The position numbers and the translations under genes were made by a program. A stretch of DNA of 64,000 nucleotides from Otis tarda (taxonomy: Eukaryota; Chordata; Aves; Otidiformes; Otididae): NCBI GenBank assembly GCA_026413225.1, contig CM048554.1, forward strand, positions 72,222,463 through 72,286,462. The letters run 5' to 3'. Position 1 is the stretch's first letter. The number at the start of each line of letters is the position of its first letter. The notes under the pieces were generated by a model. That model searched no databases, was not told the DNA's origin, and was given only the letters and a program-made list of their open reading frames with translations. This document shows, piece after piece, positions 10,690-24,108 of the stretch.

Positions 10690-13600
10690 GTTGCTCATGA
10701 GCAGCCTCCAAAAGCAGAAGCTGAATTCAACCAACTCTTTCTGCAAGTAGCTGATCAAAAACTGCCCCTCACAAAATGAGAGCAAATGCATAGAAGAGAT
10801 CAGGTCAGGAAAGAGGAGAGGTCAGGTTGCTGTAGGTAAAGAGGGGCTGCTTAAGGACATTTGGAGGAGCCAAAAAGGGGCATCTCTCAGACAACTGGGT
10901 GACCTGCGTAACGATCACGGCACTTAGACTCTTGTAGTAAAAAGCTATTTCTGACCAACTGGCATTCAATTACAACACAAAACCAGTCAGGGTTTCCAAC
11001 TCCACCTCATTTCCATATCTCACAGACTGGCTACGGACACATTTTCGTTTATTTATTTGACTATCTGTATCACTGATAGTTGTTTATTGATACAGAAAAG
11101 GGAACGGAATATTAGCATATATTCTCTCTCTTCTAGAAGAATGAGCACAAAATCCTGCACTACCAACCTGCTCCCCCCCTCTCAGACACCCAGCAGCCTC
11201 GGCACACAATTACGGGTCAGTACAATGGAGCGTGCAAAAATTCTTTATATTGCTGTCACCGGTGAGACTCCAGAGAAATTTAATCTCAGGCAGTCTAAAG
11301 AACAGAAAACCAGAAACAGTCAACTAACAAACAATTTCCTATCAACATCGGTGCGGTTAGTGCCTTGCATCTCAGACATTTATTACAGGGCAGAAAAGGA
11401 AAAACTAACAGATTTTGATTTTTTTTTCCTACTTCTGTAAATAGCACTAGTTAAATGAAAACAGAAGAAAAGACGTAAAGGCTAGTGTTCTCCTTTTTTG
11501 TTTTCAGTATAAATGCCAGCGATTCATTAAAGAACATGTGCAGGGAACCAGAGACGAAGCATTCCTACAATGGGATTAAGTGAACAGGAGCTAAGGTCTA
11601 GTAATTATATAGGACAAGGAGCCCTTTCACCTTTCCATTTTATGGCCCATTTTATGGCTTTGGCATTACTTGGGATACTGCTTAAAGGAAAACAGAAGTG
11701 GTTATAACTACCACTTACTCAAACAAGCCAAGTTACCTACATAATACTCAAGCCCTTATTTTCTCTCTGCTTATTATCCTGTTGTGACTAAAACCTTCTT
11801 ATTCTGAATTCACATCAGGGTGTTTCCACTGAGCTTTACACAGAAAAATCAAGCCACTGTATATTGCATAGACTTTCAAACAATACTAAGAGATCGCTTT
11901 ATTTGTAACAGCAGTAGAAAGCTTTAGTACTTGGCAATTTGCTCAGCAATTTCGTGGAATATCTGATCTGCAATAATTATTTTGGAATGCTGTCATTTTC
12001 CTGAAATCAATCCTCTTGTTACTAATTAATAACCAAAACTATCTGTGCTTTCCTTACAGAGTGATGAAAGACTTCACAAAGGATTTTTTTTTTTCTCTGG
12101 AATAATTATATCAGAATATTTACTCTAGAATTGTTATTTCAGTAAGTTTCTGTTTGAAGATAAACCCCTTTTGCTACAACAGTGACTGGAGCTCCTCAGG
12201 AAAGGTTATATTTTTCCATTCAACATTTAGTTTTTCATCAGTTAAGATTTTCAAGGGAACTGTAGCCTCAACTGAATGAACAGAAAGGACAAACAGGGTA
12301 CTGAAACTTCCTAGCCATAGAAGAAGTGCTCCTCTGCAGCACAAGTGGCATCAAAACCTTCTTCCCCACTGACTGCCCAAAACTCTCCTAAAAAGAGCAC
12401 TAAAGGCCACTTCTGTTGGATGAAGGTATCTCAGTTTTTATAATGTTTTAATTCATGCCTCAAAGTCTCAACATCAGATTCTACATTGCATCAGTCAAGA
12501 CGAGCCAGTTCGCGTTGCCTCACTAGCAGCTAGCCAAACCAATTTGCTGCACGAGGTACTCTTTAAAAAGTTTATCTATACCATTTACTATAGTATAGGT
12601 AACAAACTTTGAAACATCTCCTCTGTATTTAAAGACCTCAGTGCCACGCAGGAAGGCAAGAAGGATGCTGAACATAGGACTCTCTCTCTGAAAGCACCCA
12701 ACAGAGCAAGGAACTCCCCAGAGAGGTCAGAGATGAAATACATAGCACTGTCCAGGTGCAAGTCTTACTAGGAGGCTCCTCTTTGTCATCAAAGCTCCAG
12801 AGACTGCAGTCAATTGTCATGACAAGAGCATCACCACTGAACATACTGATTACACTTAATTTTATGTTATTACATGCTTAAAGACCAAAAAAAAGTTAGC
12901 CCTACGCAGTGTAATAACACACAACTGAACATATCCTCACTTACCACATCAAAACTCAGCAGAGATATCTCTTTGCAGCATAAGAAAGCTACAGACTTCG
13001 GCAGGTTATCTTTTCTTCCCTTCCCTCGCAGGTTACCAATATTTGTAGGAAAAGAGAAACACATGGTGAAAGATTGCTTCTCTGCAAGAACATGACCTTT
13101 GAATACAGAGTGAAATTTCCAAAGGCAGAAAAGGCATCAAGGTGCCTGACTCTCACGGAAAGTCAACAGGAACCGAGTGCCAGAATGTAATTTATGTTTT
13201 ATTGTAATGAAAAGCAAGGGCTTAATTATAGGTAGTCAAGGAACACCCTCAACCTTCAAATTGACTTCACTGGGAGCAAGAGAAGAGCCTGTTCAGACTT
13301 TTAACTGCCACCCCTAAACCAACCAACCAAACAGCAAAAGAAGAGCGTTGTGCAAAATGCAAACTAATTACTTTCATAGGAAAATTAATTATTGTGATTC
13401 CAAGCAGCTACAATGGTCACCTGACTGGAGGAACTCTGACCTCCCCAAGCCAATCAAGTACACAAACAGTAAATTAAATTCCAGCTACTGCAATGTGCGA
13501 GTGGCCTCCCACATGCTAGAATCCACGCTACACCCCCATGTCTGCGATACGTACCACAGTGAGAACACCACAGCCCTACTTTCAGAGGAAAAAAGCATAT

Positions 13601-15050
13601 TACTGAACTTGGTTTTCAATACTCAGTCTCTCCCAGCAAGCAAGCAAGAGTGGTCAACATCAGACCTTTGTCCCTCTCTTTTCTTTTTTCTGACATGCTA
13701 TGAGCAAACCACAATGCTTAAGTTCTTGCACTAACACGGAGCCAGCAGTGCCAGCTCTCAAGCCCAGTCAATAGGCAGGCAGGCTGCTCTGAAGTCCCCG
13801 CACCAACCAATTTGAGATGCATGAGCTCCTGGCAGCAAAATAATTATTTCCTCAGAGGTTCTTATTGTCTCCAGCACGCCATGAATTCTGTTCAAGTTCA
13901 ATGTCAATTTATCATTCTACATTACTGGCGGCAGCTGACATCATGGGTGCAATTGTTAAAGAAAAGGGAAATTATTTCTGCCCTCGTACATTTCGAGTCC
14001 CTCCACCCACAAATAAGCGTAGCAAACGGAAAAAGCTTTGAGCACTTGGAAATCACAATATGTGCTTTCTATAAAAGCATTGCCCGCGTCCAGCAAACCT
14101 CCCTCTTTACCACCACTGAACAATATCAGGTACTAGAGAGACCTGAAAGGGAACAGAAAGTATGACCTGCAAAAAGGTAGTATTTTTAGAGTACAATATG
14201 TTTTGTTTTTTTTTTTTTTTCCTCCCTCAAATATGCAACACTTTCCTTAGGCTTGATACAGCGAGGTGCTGACCGTGCTCAGCCCCTCTCTAGCAAAGCA
14301 TGGCACAGCCAGCCTGGCACAAAACGAACTGCTCTGCTTAGGGGAGACTAAAATGCCAGCACCTCACAGGCTGGAGCCCACCAGCCTCCACATCAAGACC
14401 CTGCACAATACATCATTTTGTTTGCAAACATATATATAATATTTCTTAAATAAAAGGAGTAGTAAGTTGGCTTAAAACTAGTGATATTGCCTCTCAAAAT
14501 AAGGGATTGTTCACACAGAATGTGTTACTCAGTGTCAGTACAAAAGTGTTTTACCTTCATCTATCATTAATCTTCAACTCCAAGTTAAAAAGCAAATCAA
14601 AAAGCCATCATTTTAACTGAAAAAAATAACACCGTGAAAGACAGGACTTGTTTCAAATAACCATTCTGAAAGTTAGCATTACTACACTTTTTCCAAAATA
14701 ATTAAACAACTTAAGTAAAAAAGATTAAATGAGTATCAGATAGACTCATTCACAGACTCCAAAAATTCTGTTCCTGCCCTTGAAACATTGCATTCTGTCC
14801 CATGATACAGAAATCTTCCAAAATGGTATAAGCACACCCTGGCAGTGCACAAGATGGAGGGGGGTTAAATGTGACAAGACTTGAGTTTTAACCACCACAA
14901 AAAGGGAAAACAACAACGACTGTTTAATTCCATGTGCTGCGACCTGCGGTGTGTGCAGCACAACCCCACCAGCAGCTGCAGCCCAGCTGGTGACACCAAC
15001 TCTGTCGCACCCAGTGGCAGGACAAGGGGCCGCGGGCACCTACCAAAACA
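10690..15050. other. Intronic, no gene seen
   Basis: Unique sequence. The 117- and 128-codon plus-strand ORFs at 13812 and 13348 show no family similarity. The 13800-14120 part (CAGCTGACATCA, CAATTGTTAAAG) has a complex, non-repetitive look that could be a conserved non-coding element. Confidence 0.6.
14206..14220. repeat. Poly(T) run, 15 bp
   Basis: One of only two T-runs of at least 14 bases on the plus strand. Confidence 0.95.
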
Positions 15051-15051
15051 C

Positions 15052-15146
15052 ACGGAACATCTGAAGATAAGAACACTTTTACTGCAAGAGAGGTCAAACA
15101 CTGGAATAGGTTGCCCAGAGAGGTTTTGGAAACCTTAGGGACCTGG
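15052..15146 (+). mobile_element. CR1 LINE fragment (degraded)
   Basis: A short plus-strand piece of the CR1 ORF2 end. Core words such as AACACTGGAATAGGTTGCCCAGAGAGG correspond to the conserved HWNRLPRE-coding segment, here altered. Sequence before and after is not clearly CR1. Boundaries are approximate. Confidence 0.8.
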
Positions 15147-17686
15147 CAGTGTAACAGGCTTACGTGCCTACTCACAGTATTATTAAGATTTGATCAAAGG
15201 ATGAAAAGTTTTCTTGTTATCTTTAATATCCAGATAACATCACAAATAGCACAGAAATTCCCTTCCATTAGGAAGCTAACCTACATCGTTTTAGAAACTT
15301 CAAAGATGCTTCATTATTGATTGTCTAAGTCAACTTTCCATGGCCAGAAGGCATTCCCTCCCCTCCTCTTTTTTTTTTTTTAATTGTTCAGTCTGCACAG
15401 ACTCTTAAGAAGCAGTTTAGCTAGTAAGCAGCAAGTTTTAATAGCCTAACAGATGTCCACTCCGACTCTGTATTTAGTATTACTAGCTAAAACGCTAAAT
15501 CCATAAGCACTTGAATGCTTGTCACTTCAAACCCTGCCCGACTCATCCTTCAAGGCAGCCTCTGACACTCCAAACCACCAAAACACTCCTCTGCCACCCT
15601 GCCCTTCCCTCGCTTACTGCATGTTTTCCAGCTTCTGATACTGAGACTGGGTTGGAGACACAGCAGCAGTAAAGCCTGAGCAAATCCTCCTTCTTGACAG
15701 GGGCAGGGTGTTTGCAGCACACAATTGTACGATCAGATGTTCTACTGTAATACAGAGAGGTCACTCCTCCTGCAACTGAGATATGCTTCACATGCAACCC
15801 TATTAGTACCCTCCCCGTATGAGCGTTTGCATTAATCATTTAGATTTCCAATAACAAATTGCAAACCCAGGAGTGTCCTCACTGGGCATCCTGCTATGCA
15901 GCTAAGGTTCACTGGTACAGTGGGAACTCACTGATTTGCCATTTGGGCTGGTGAAGTAACTGAAATTACTCATAGCTTGTCATTCTCGTGGTGGACCAGC
16001 ACGGGAAAGAGAAAGCCCTCTCTGCCATGACATTTCAAGCTACTTGGAAGCTCAGCAGGACCCAGGAAAATAATGTCCTCTTCCAGATCTGGACAACAAT
16101 ACAGCCATGGCAACGTATCCTCTGTCCACACCTGACAACCCTCTGTGCCCAGTTTCCATCTTCTCCTACCTGCTGTTAGATCTCCATCCTTTCCCACTCC
16201 CCCTACAGCTCTGATTTCTCATTTTCATACAATCTTCCCAACAAATTGTCACCCCTGAGCAGCACAGTCCGTTTCAGTCTTGCCCTCATCCCCCCTCCCA
16301 AAAAAACCCAGTTTCTTCTGGCCTTCTAGATCATGTCCCCTCTACACCTGAACTTGGAAACCTCTCCCTCTCCACAGCTTAAGTCCGTGGTGAATGCTAA
16401 CAGAGGTTGCAGGGAAAGACAGGTCCTCTGTCCTCCATTCAAATGCACATGTCTAGCCCTAAGGCAGCCCGCGTAAGCCAGAGCTGCAACTACTGGGTGA
16501 CTCCTGGTCAGCCCACATCTGGAGCACATCCAGTATAAGCATGGACTCGGCTGAGAATATGTTCGCTACAATTTCTCAATGCCACATATTGAGAAATTCC
16601 TAAGAGTGAGAGATTGACAGACGGCACACGCTGCATCTCTTCCCTTGCGGTTCAGGTTTTGTAGTCAAACTCTGGAGGTAAAACTGGTTTTACACAAAAC
16701 CAAAAAAAAAAAGGGGGGTGAGGGGGGAGGAGCGCAGGCTCACCCTAGGACAGCAATGAGCATCAGATGACAGGACATCAAAGAGGGGACAGCACCAAGT
16801 CCCCATCACAAGCAGAGGTGTCAGCCCCCAACACCACCACCCCTCCAGAGTCACTCCAGTGTACCTGCGGCCCCTCCCCATCACACAGCCCCAGCTTGGT
16901 GGAAGCTCAGATTGCTAAAAATAACCTTTATCTTCTCATTTTTCCCTTTTCATACCCTGCACTAGTTAGGGTAAACACAGCTCAAGATGAAGGAGTGGAG
17001 CTGAGTTCGAACAGTACAGGTATTTGCTGGGAGAACATGGTGGGGAGCTGAAGGACAGCCTCAAGGTCTGGGACTCCTATGCAAATGTGGTGGCAACATG
17101 AAAGATTTATCAGTATTTCTAGAAGTAAATGGATAGTCCCTCATTATGATGGAGTTGCTATGCACTCCTCAAACCCAGACGTGTAGGATTTTGCTTTGCT
17201 ATAAGATAGAAAATTAATCCCTTTGCTATTTTTCTTTTCAGTAGTTACAGAATGAGCCGTTGGTACTACAGCATATTAAAAACAAGAAATAAAGTGAAAT
17301 ATAGACAAAACCAAAATACATATATGCTGTTGTAGCACTCATTCTTGAAGTAGTTAATAATGTCATTTCTCAGGTTACATGAAGAAGCTGGGATATATCC
17401 CGTTCCCCACCAAATCAAGGCTTTTGCTGTATCAGTTCAGTTTAGTCATAGCCAGGCCAAAAATTTGCAAAGAGATATGCACATAACAAAGCAAATTTAT
17501 GTCAGAGAAGTTAATTTGCAGTTACGTGTTATGTTATGGTAGAATTTTACCTTGCAGATGAAGATACAAATACATCAGCACTCTGAGACTGCTAGTCAGC
17601 AAGACCTTTTGAAACAAATGCAAAGACAAGTCAAGTCTTCAGGTGGTTTGAGAACTAGCTGCTTTCTGTACTTCTAATACACACAG

Positions 17687-17720
17687 AAAAAAAAAAAAAA
17701 AACCACACAAAAAAAACCAA
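17687..17720 (+). repeat. Poly(A) run with CA-rich tail
   Basis: A 16-base A run is followed by CCACACAAAAAAAACCAAC. Confidence 0.9.
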
Positions 17721-17901
17721 CACAGACAGAAAGATATCAATTACTTGAAAAACTTTCTTTGAAAACTTGAGGCTTGATTTAATGTAGGACTGTTCTTACT
17801 GTTTTAAAACGGAATGGTCAGTCTACAAAAAGATGACTCCACTGCAGAGAGAAAGAGCTGAAATCAGATCTCCGTTTAATACTGACTTACATGTGTCTCT
17901 C

Positions 17902-17922
17902 TCCATATATATATACACACAC
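17902..17922. repeat. (AT)n(AC)n dinucleotide repeat
   Basis: A short compound repeat of alternating AT then AC, about 20 bp. Confidence 0.8.
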
Positions 17923-18390
17923 TGCATTTCTCCTGCTTTTTAAATCCAAATAAGAGTATAAAGCACAAATAGTAAAATATAGGATATACAGTAAATTTCC
18001 ATAACTGCAAGATGTTTAAATACATACTCCTGCAAAATCTACTGCTTCTCCTTCTCACCGTAGCTTTTGACAGAAAGTTGACATACATTTGAAATATACA
18101 TCAATGAAACATTTTGGTAGTAAAAGAAAAGGTCAAACCAAAGGAAACACCATGGGAACACATACTTAATATACCACTTTCACCTCTGGGTTAAAATAAT
18201 GTGAGGGGTTCACAAGCAACTTGTATCAATGTAAATCAGCTTTGCATTGTGGTTTGTGCAACCTGTTAGTGTGCATTTAGGGAGAAAAATCCTCAATTAT
18301 TTTTACCAGATACTCCCTAAAGCACAGTTTAAGACAGTTCTGAGATTAAAGAAATTGAAATCTTTTCATATGCTATTGAGAGTGTGTTGG

Positions 18391-18451
18391 TTTTGGTGTT
18401 TTTTTTTGTTTTGTTTTTTTTTGTTTTGTTTGTTTGTTTGTTTGTTTTTTA
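18391..18451. repeat. T-rich / (TTTG)n simple repeat
   Basis: T runs broken by G, then five to six TTTG units. It overlaps shadow ORFs on both strands that should not be read as genes. Confidence 0.92.
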
Positions 18452-21160
18452 ATGTACAGGGAAAGCTTCCAGCTGCATGGACGCTTTGCTGACTGGAAAT
18501 GCAAGCATTCTTCTCAGCTGGATTGTGAGACAGCTGGCTACAACCTATTTGTAACACTCGCCTCTAAGATAAAATGCAAATGCAAAATCTCCCGATTACT
18601 TATGATCATTAAAGAAACCATATAATTTTGGACTTCAGTAGTCTGTTGGCTTGGAGGTCTGGCCCAAATCCAACTTCAGTAATTACTTTGAGATGCATCC
18701 TGTTGCCCTTAAGCTGCATTCAGCAATATTAACTTGTTTTCATTTTCCTCCCTACAGTTATGGAGAAAATGGTGCATATTTTGTGTGTGAGCACTCTCAA
18801 AATTGAGCTTCAGCAAAGTTCTACACGTGTATGGAGAGACCATCCTCCAGAAACCTTTTAATCAAATTCATAAGTTACAAACAAAATTTCAAGTAAGCCC
18901 ACTTCATATCAATGATTAAAAGTATAATCAGTTTTCCTTAATATGACAGAGGAGTACAGGCTGGGAGACAGATCTAGCTGTTGCTGGTGGCATCTGAATG
19001 CTCCCAGATAGGGATTATATCTACCATCTGGACAAATGGAAAAAAACCAAAAACAAAAACAAACCCCCAAAACATCCCACATTTTTCTCACCTGCAGTGA
19101 TGCAAGCTACATGCTTCAAATGCAAAATGTGTAGTTTAGAATATCTCTGCATGCATTTTAAATGCAGAAAATCCGCATCATGAAAGATGCAAAAGAAAGA
19201 CTGATTGTTCATTGTTTTTTGTTTAGAAGTTATTCTTCTTAAAACAGTTTGGTTTGGGCAAAGCAAAGGGAGATGTGTAGGAGTATAAGAGTAACAGGAC
19301 TGTAAGAAATTCACAAGTTGAAAGAAGTGTGAAAGCAAGCAGGAAGATGTGACATGGTCAAGAAGCATGCTAGAAAGGAACAGAGAAACTAGGGAGAGGT
19401 AGAAAGCCAGGCACAAATGTAGGAAAAGAGCCTTTTGAAAGTAGATCAAGACTGGAGTTCACAACGGAACCAAAAGGTTCAACATTTGAAAGAAAAATCA
19501 GAGTCTGAACATGATGTCCCACATTGCCTCCACCATACTGCTGAACAGGGAGGAGCCCCCTCCAGGAAAGATTCTCCTCACCAACTGCTAGGCAAGCTTC
19601 TCTCTCAGGAGATGAAATTCTCTCTCATAAATTAAAACCCTAAGTGACTGATGTAGTCTTATGTATTAGCACCCTGACAAACGGACATCCAGCGCTTGCA
19701 GCTTCTCCTGCTTGGACCCCGGGTGCAGAATCACTTCTTCCTATGCCACAGACACCGCTGGATGAGCAAATCACACTGCACCTGGTCCAAACCCCACTGA
19801 AGCTAAGGAAAGGGCTGCTGCTGATCTCTGTGGCATTACAGGCACAACAAACAAAATCTGAAAAGCACAAGAAAAGCCAAAACTCCAACTCGGAGGCCCT
19901 GCCCTGAGCTGCCCAGCCAGGCAATGAGACCTGCGCCCCTTTCCAGCAGCCCGCCCCACAGCGCTGCGCCACCTCTGCAAAGCTCTTCAGGTGCTCCTGA
20001 AGCCGAGATAGCTTTAAAACTCTTACCTTGTACAAAAAAAAAAATTTAAAAAAAAGAGAAGACATAAAAGCCCTTTTAAATTCATCTTGCTTTGAAAGAG
20101 AACTGCAGGGCATTTTATAATTAGTTACTAAGCCAGGGAGTCAATGCTGCTGTATATCTAGGCAAACAGATATTTTTTTTTTTTAATGAAAAGGCCAACT
20201 ATTCAGAAAAGGTATCAGCCAGAATAACTCACCATTCCCCATTGGTGCAGGCTGATTACCCCGACGCCTCAGGATCCATAGCAGCCTGAAGACCTGCATT
20301 AGCTACAGACCAAGCAACCTCAGCACTCAGTTAACTTTACTGCTAAGCAGCAGCACTCAGCATTATTTCATCCACAGTGGAGTTCAGCTTTGAAGAACTC
20401 CCAGAATGAAGGAGTAGTGGGAGGATACTGGATAGGTAAAGAAGCATTCAGTTCACAAAGGCTTCTAGCAATGCTGTGTTTGTTACTGATCGCCACTGCA
20501 ATACAGCAAATGCTTCCTGCGTACATGGTCCTTGCTTAAAAAGCTCAAAGTCTGTCTTCTCTGGTACAAAACACAAAAATAAACATAGGAAGAAACAGCT
20601 AGGGAAAGACACAATTGTCCTTTCAGATTACATCCTTTCAGATGTGGCTAACTATTGCATTTTAATAGCATCAAAACCACAGCAAATCATTTCTACCACT
20701 AAAAATTCCACAAAGATATACTTTTGGGTGTATAGTATTTTTTAGAAGCATTATTTGCCTTTTATTCCTCTGTCAGCATGCGTATCACTTCATCGGCCTC
20801 CCTCCAGTTTCCCTTCCCTCTAGAAGTGAACACTTCCTGTCTTGCCCCCAAAAATATTAAACCTTTGGAACAGAAAAGCTCATTTTTCCACTTCATCAGA
20901 TGCTGCTGCTGTTCAAATTCATCTCAAGAAATAGTGCCTGTGTTCGTGGTCTGCACGCTCTCTCATTTTCCCATGCCAAGAAATCAGCTATAAATGCCAG
21001 AGACAGAATTTCTTCCTGCTTCTGCCCAGTTCACGTGAAAGTCAGCTGGAAACTACCACTCTGGTTGTTGTGGAAAATCACGTAGAAAGCAGTAAAAAAA
21101 AAAAATATAGGGTGATGCCAACTTCAGTAAAAAGAATCTCTGTTCTCCTATGTAGCCCTT

Positions 21161-21222
21161 AAAAAAAAAAAAAAAAAAAAAAAAAAAGCAGGGGAAAAAA
21201 AGGCAGGAAAAAAAAAGGCAGC
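21161..21222 (+). repeat. Poly(A) run (27 bp) and A-rich purine stretch
   Basis: A pure run at 21161-21187 is followed by two copies of a (GCAGG)AAAAAAA-GGCAG motif, so the A-tract unit seems to be partly duplicated. Confidence 0.9.
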
Positions 21223-23026
21223 TGCAGCAAAGTTATTTTAAATTGCAAGTATAAATCAGATTCAGAATCCCACATAACCCATAGCCCATCTGTGTCTAAC
21301 ACCAGAGGCTCTGGCCACTGAGTTATTTTACTGGTTTTTGCTAGAGATGCTGTCCACCACAGTATTGTAGATGCTTACCCACTGGTTTGTTCTGTCTGTA
21401 CCGGAGCAGACCTGCTCACATCACAACATCAAACTCCTGCTCCCACTATAGGTACCAAGCACCAACAGCTCTCCTGAAAAGCACTAGAGATACATTGTCT
21501 GCAGGTATTCGACCTCATACACCAGCGCTGAAGCCTGGCGGGAAGTGACTTCCTAAATTTGACCCACCTGTTGATTCACAAGTATCAAAAATAAAAGACG
21601 TGAAGAGCAGAGGGGGAATTTCAAAGCCACACCTGGCTGCCACTTGGACAGACAAGCCTGGAGAAGGCATTTCAGAATGCGTGCACGTGCAGTGCAGATG
21701 GAAACAGCAGCCAGTTTCATCTTGTAAAACCTCCTCAGGGGAATGCTGATCCCCAAAATGACACACTGGATTATTTAGGCTTGCTTTGTGATCTTTACAG
21801 TACCCAAAACTTGTATGCATGCACACAGAGATATGTTTAGTCATTTACTGAGTACATCCAGGTGTCTACAGTTCACTAGTTATTCCCTTCAGAGAAATGT
21901 CTTTCTAATATACGACAATTTTCTTTTCAGTAAACTTCACATCATATGATCCATATTCAGTGGCCAAGAGCCAACAAGTGGGTCAAGTTACATTTCTTCT
22001 TGAAAAAATCACAACTTTTTACTTCAGATACTTAGACCACATAGAAATTGTCTGGTCTGTTGTGTGTTTTCAGGAAAGAGGCATAACAAGGACTCCACAT
22101 TAAAGAATCAGCCAAACCAAGGCTGTTGGTATCAGCAAGCCTCTTCGGAGGCTAAATAGTATTCAGTATTCATAAAGCTGCTGCTTTAAATATTCTGGTG
22201 GATATAACAACTATGTTTTACAGGACCACTATGTAAAATTTTAAATGAGGCTTTAAACTTGTTCACTAAATTTAATGTCTGGGGGTTTTTTAGTATTGTT
22301 GTTTTTGTGGTTGGCTGGTTTTTGGTTTTGTTTCAGTCAAAGATTAAAGAAAATCCCATTTGTAAAACTGGAAAACTTATACTGGGAAATAAAGAGAGCC
22401 CACAGAACTCACGATTTCTCTAGATCTAAAAGGAGATTGTGCAAAACCTGAGATATGGGCTGAGAACAGACAGACAAGTCTCAATGTTTTTTCTTCAGCT
22501 ATCAACATTTGCAGCCACTGCAGAGTCAGAGAGCAGGAGACCCCATCTCCCCTCTACTAACTGACAGAATTAATTTGATTAACTTGACTTATCGATTGTA
22601 TGTTTTATAGTCTCCAGAGATTGCACTTATTCTTTTTTCTTGTAGGGACATTAAACTATTAGAAAAATCTTTTACTAAATGTATTTGGTGAGATAACAAA
22701 CCCTTATCAGAATTAGCTACGTTATTGCAGCTAAAGACAAGCGAGGTCCTTCCTTTCCCAAATTTATAGTTTTATAATTGAGTATGTCAATTAAGATTTA
22801 ACTAAGATTTAGCAGGCAGTAGCTGAGGGTAATTACTACAAAGTTACTGAGGTAAAGATATGTGCTTTATTTTTCTAGAAGCTGAATTAATTTTATCTAG
22901 CCATTTTGTACAGCAACCATCTTTTTTATGCAACTTTGCTGCAGATTTGCAAGATCCTAGACCTTACATTAGCAGGCCAGAGGATGGTACTGTCACACTA
23001 CGGAAAATTTTATCTTCATCACTGTT

Positions 23027-23042
23027 AAAAAAAAAAAAAAAA
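23027..23042 (+). repeat. Poly(A) run, 16 bp
   Basis: A pure A run after ACTGTT, lying about 530 bp before the unexplained open stretch. Confidence 0.95.
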
Positions 23043-23574
23043 TCCACCTTTCATTCGTCCATGGTAAATCTCAATGCATTTTCCTTTTCTGATTCTGACA
23101 TCTATGGTATCACAATTCCAAGTTAGATCTCCCAAACTCAGGTCTTGATCCTGAAGACAGGAGCATCTTTACAGAGCTCTGAAACTCTTGGTAGGAGACA
23201 CATTTCTGAGAGTTCCAGATGACACTCACAAAACACATTATTTTAAAGGCTTGCTCCTTAAAAGTGACCCATGCTTTGCCTGAATTGAATGAGGTTTGAG
23301 AATGTGAAACATTTCTCAGGAAGAAGACTGCACCTCAATCATCAGACGCCAAGCATCTGTCAAACAACATCTTGATATCAACATGATGGTAGCAGGAGGA
23401 AGACAACACTTTCCTCGTGCCCTGCTGGGTGGCCCCACGGCAGAGCTACATTATTGAAATAGGAGATATATCTGTGTCTTATTCAAGAAACACTTCAAGT
23501 CTAGTGTGTTGCCAAACACAAGCTGTATTATAGGACATCTGCATGTGATTTGTGTTTTTTTTTAGAAGTGTAAC

Positions 23575-24108
23575 ACTCAGCCAAATTAGAGCAAGTTTTC
23601 ACAAAACAAGCAGATGGCGTCCATCAGCTTCCACACCTACTCAGTGTTAAGGTCTCGCTGAAAGCTCTGAAGGACTCTGCTGATATGGATCCTTTGTTAA
23701 AGTTAGAAGAATTATTAAATGATGTAAGTTTAGTACTCACTGCTGCTTCTCCACAAAACAGACACTCTCCTAAAAATTACCCCAAACTGATAGAAATTAA
23801 AACTGAAGGAACACATTATGTATTAGCAACAAGGGTTATGTTTGACAGCTTTCCACAACTATTCACTCATCAACGTGAATGCTGCAGAGCCGCCCTGGTG
23901 TTATCCAGATGAGGATCTTTCCAATGCTGTCTCCAAGTATGAGGGGAAAGATGGGACTATTTTTGCAACTCTTCAGAGTGGCAAGATTGCATTAGCTGTA
24001 CAACAGCCCAGTATTATCACTAAGCACAGCAGCATGAAATATAGGGGCTGGGAGAAGGAAATCAATGAGTATTTAAAACACCATTTAGTTGATTTACCTA
24101 TAGCATGA
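23575..24108 (+). other. Unrecognised two-frame open stretch, possible decayed coding sequence
   Basis: The plus strand is open from just after a TAA (about 23572) to 23912 in one frame, and from about 23827 to 24108 in the +1 frame, so a single frameshift near 23830-23900 would give about 175 codons. The first part includes DPLLKLEELLND and YPKLIEIKTEGTHYVLATRV; the second includes WCYPDEDL, EGKDGTIFATLQSG and GWEKEINEYLKHHLVDLP. Codon use is rich in TTA and AAA. An AATAAA lies about 45 bp after the last stop. I do not recognise the product. It could be an old retrocopy or retroelement remnant, or chance, since random ORFs of this size occur elsewhere in the window. Confidence 0.22.

Larger units (their letters stand above)
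15150..23570. other. Intronic, no gene seen
   Basis: Unique intron sequence apart from simple repeats. ORFs of 142 and 157 codons on the minus strand near 19.0-20.1 kb are not recognisable and have no supporting splice or repeat context. Confidence 0.65.

Noticed and set aside
19640..20113. 157-codon minus-strand ORF
   Set aside because: No recognisable content. The overlapping plus-strand frame is also open, which is typical of chance.
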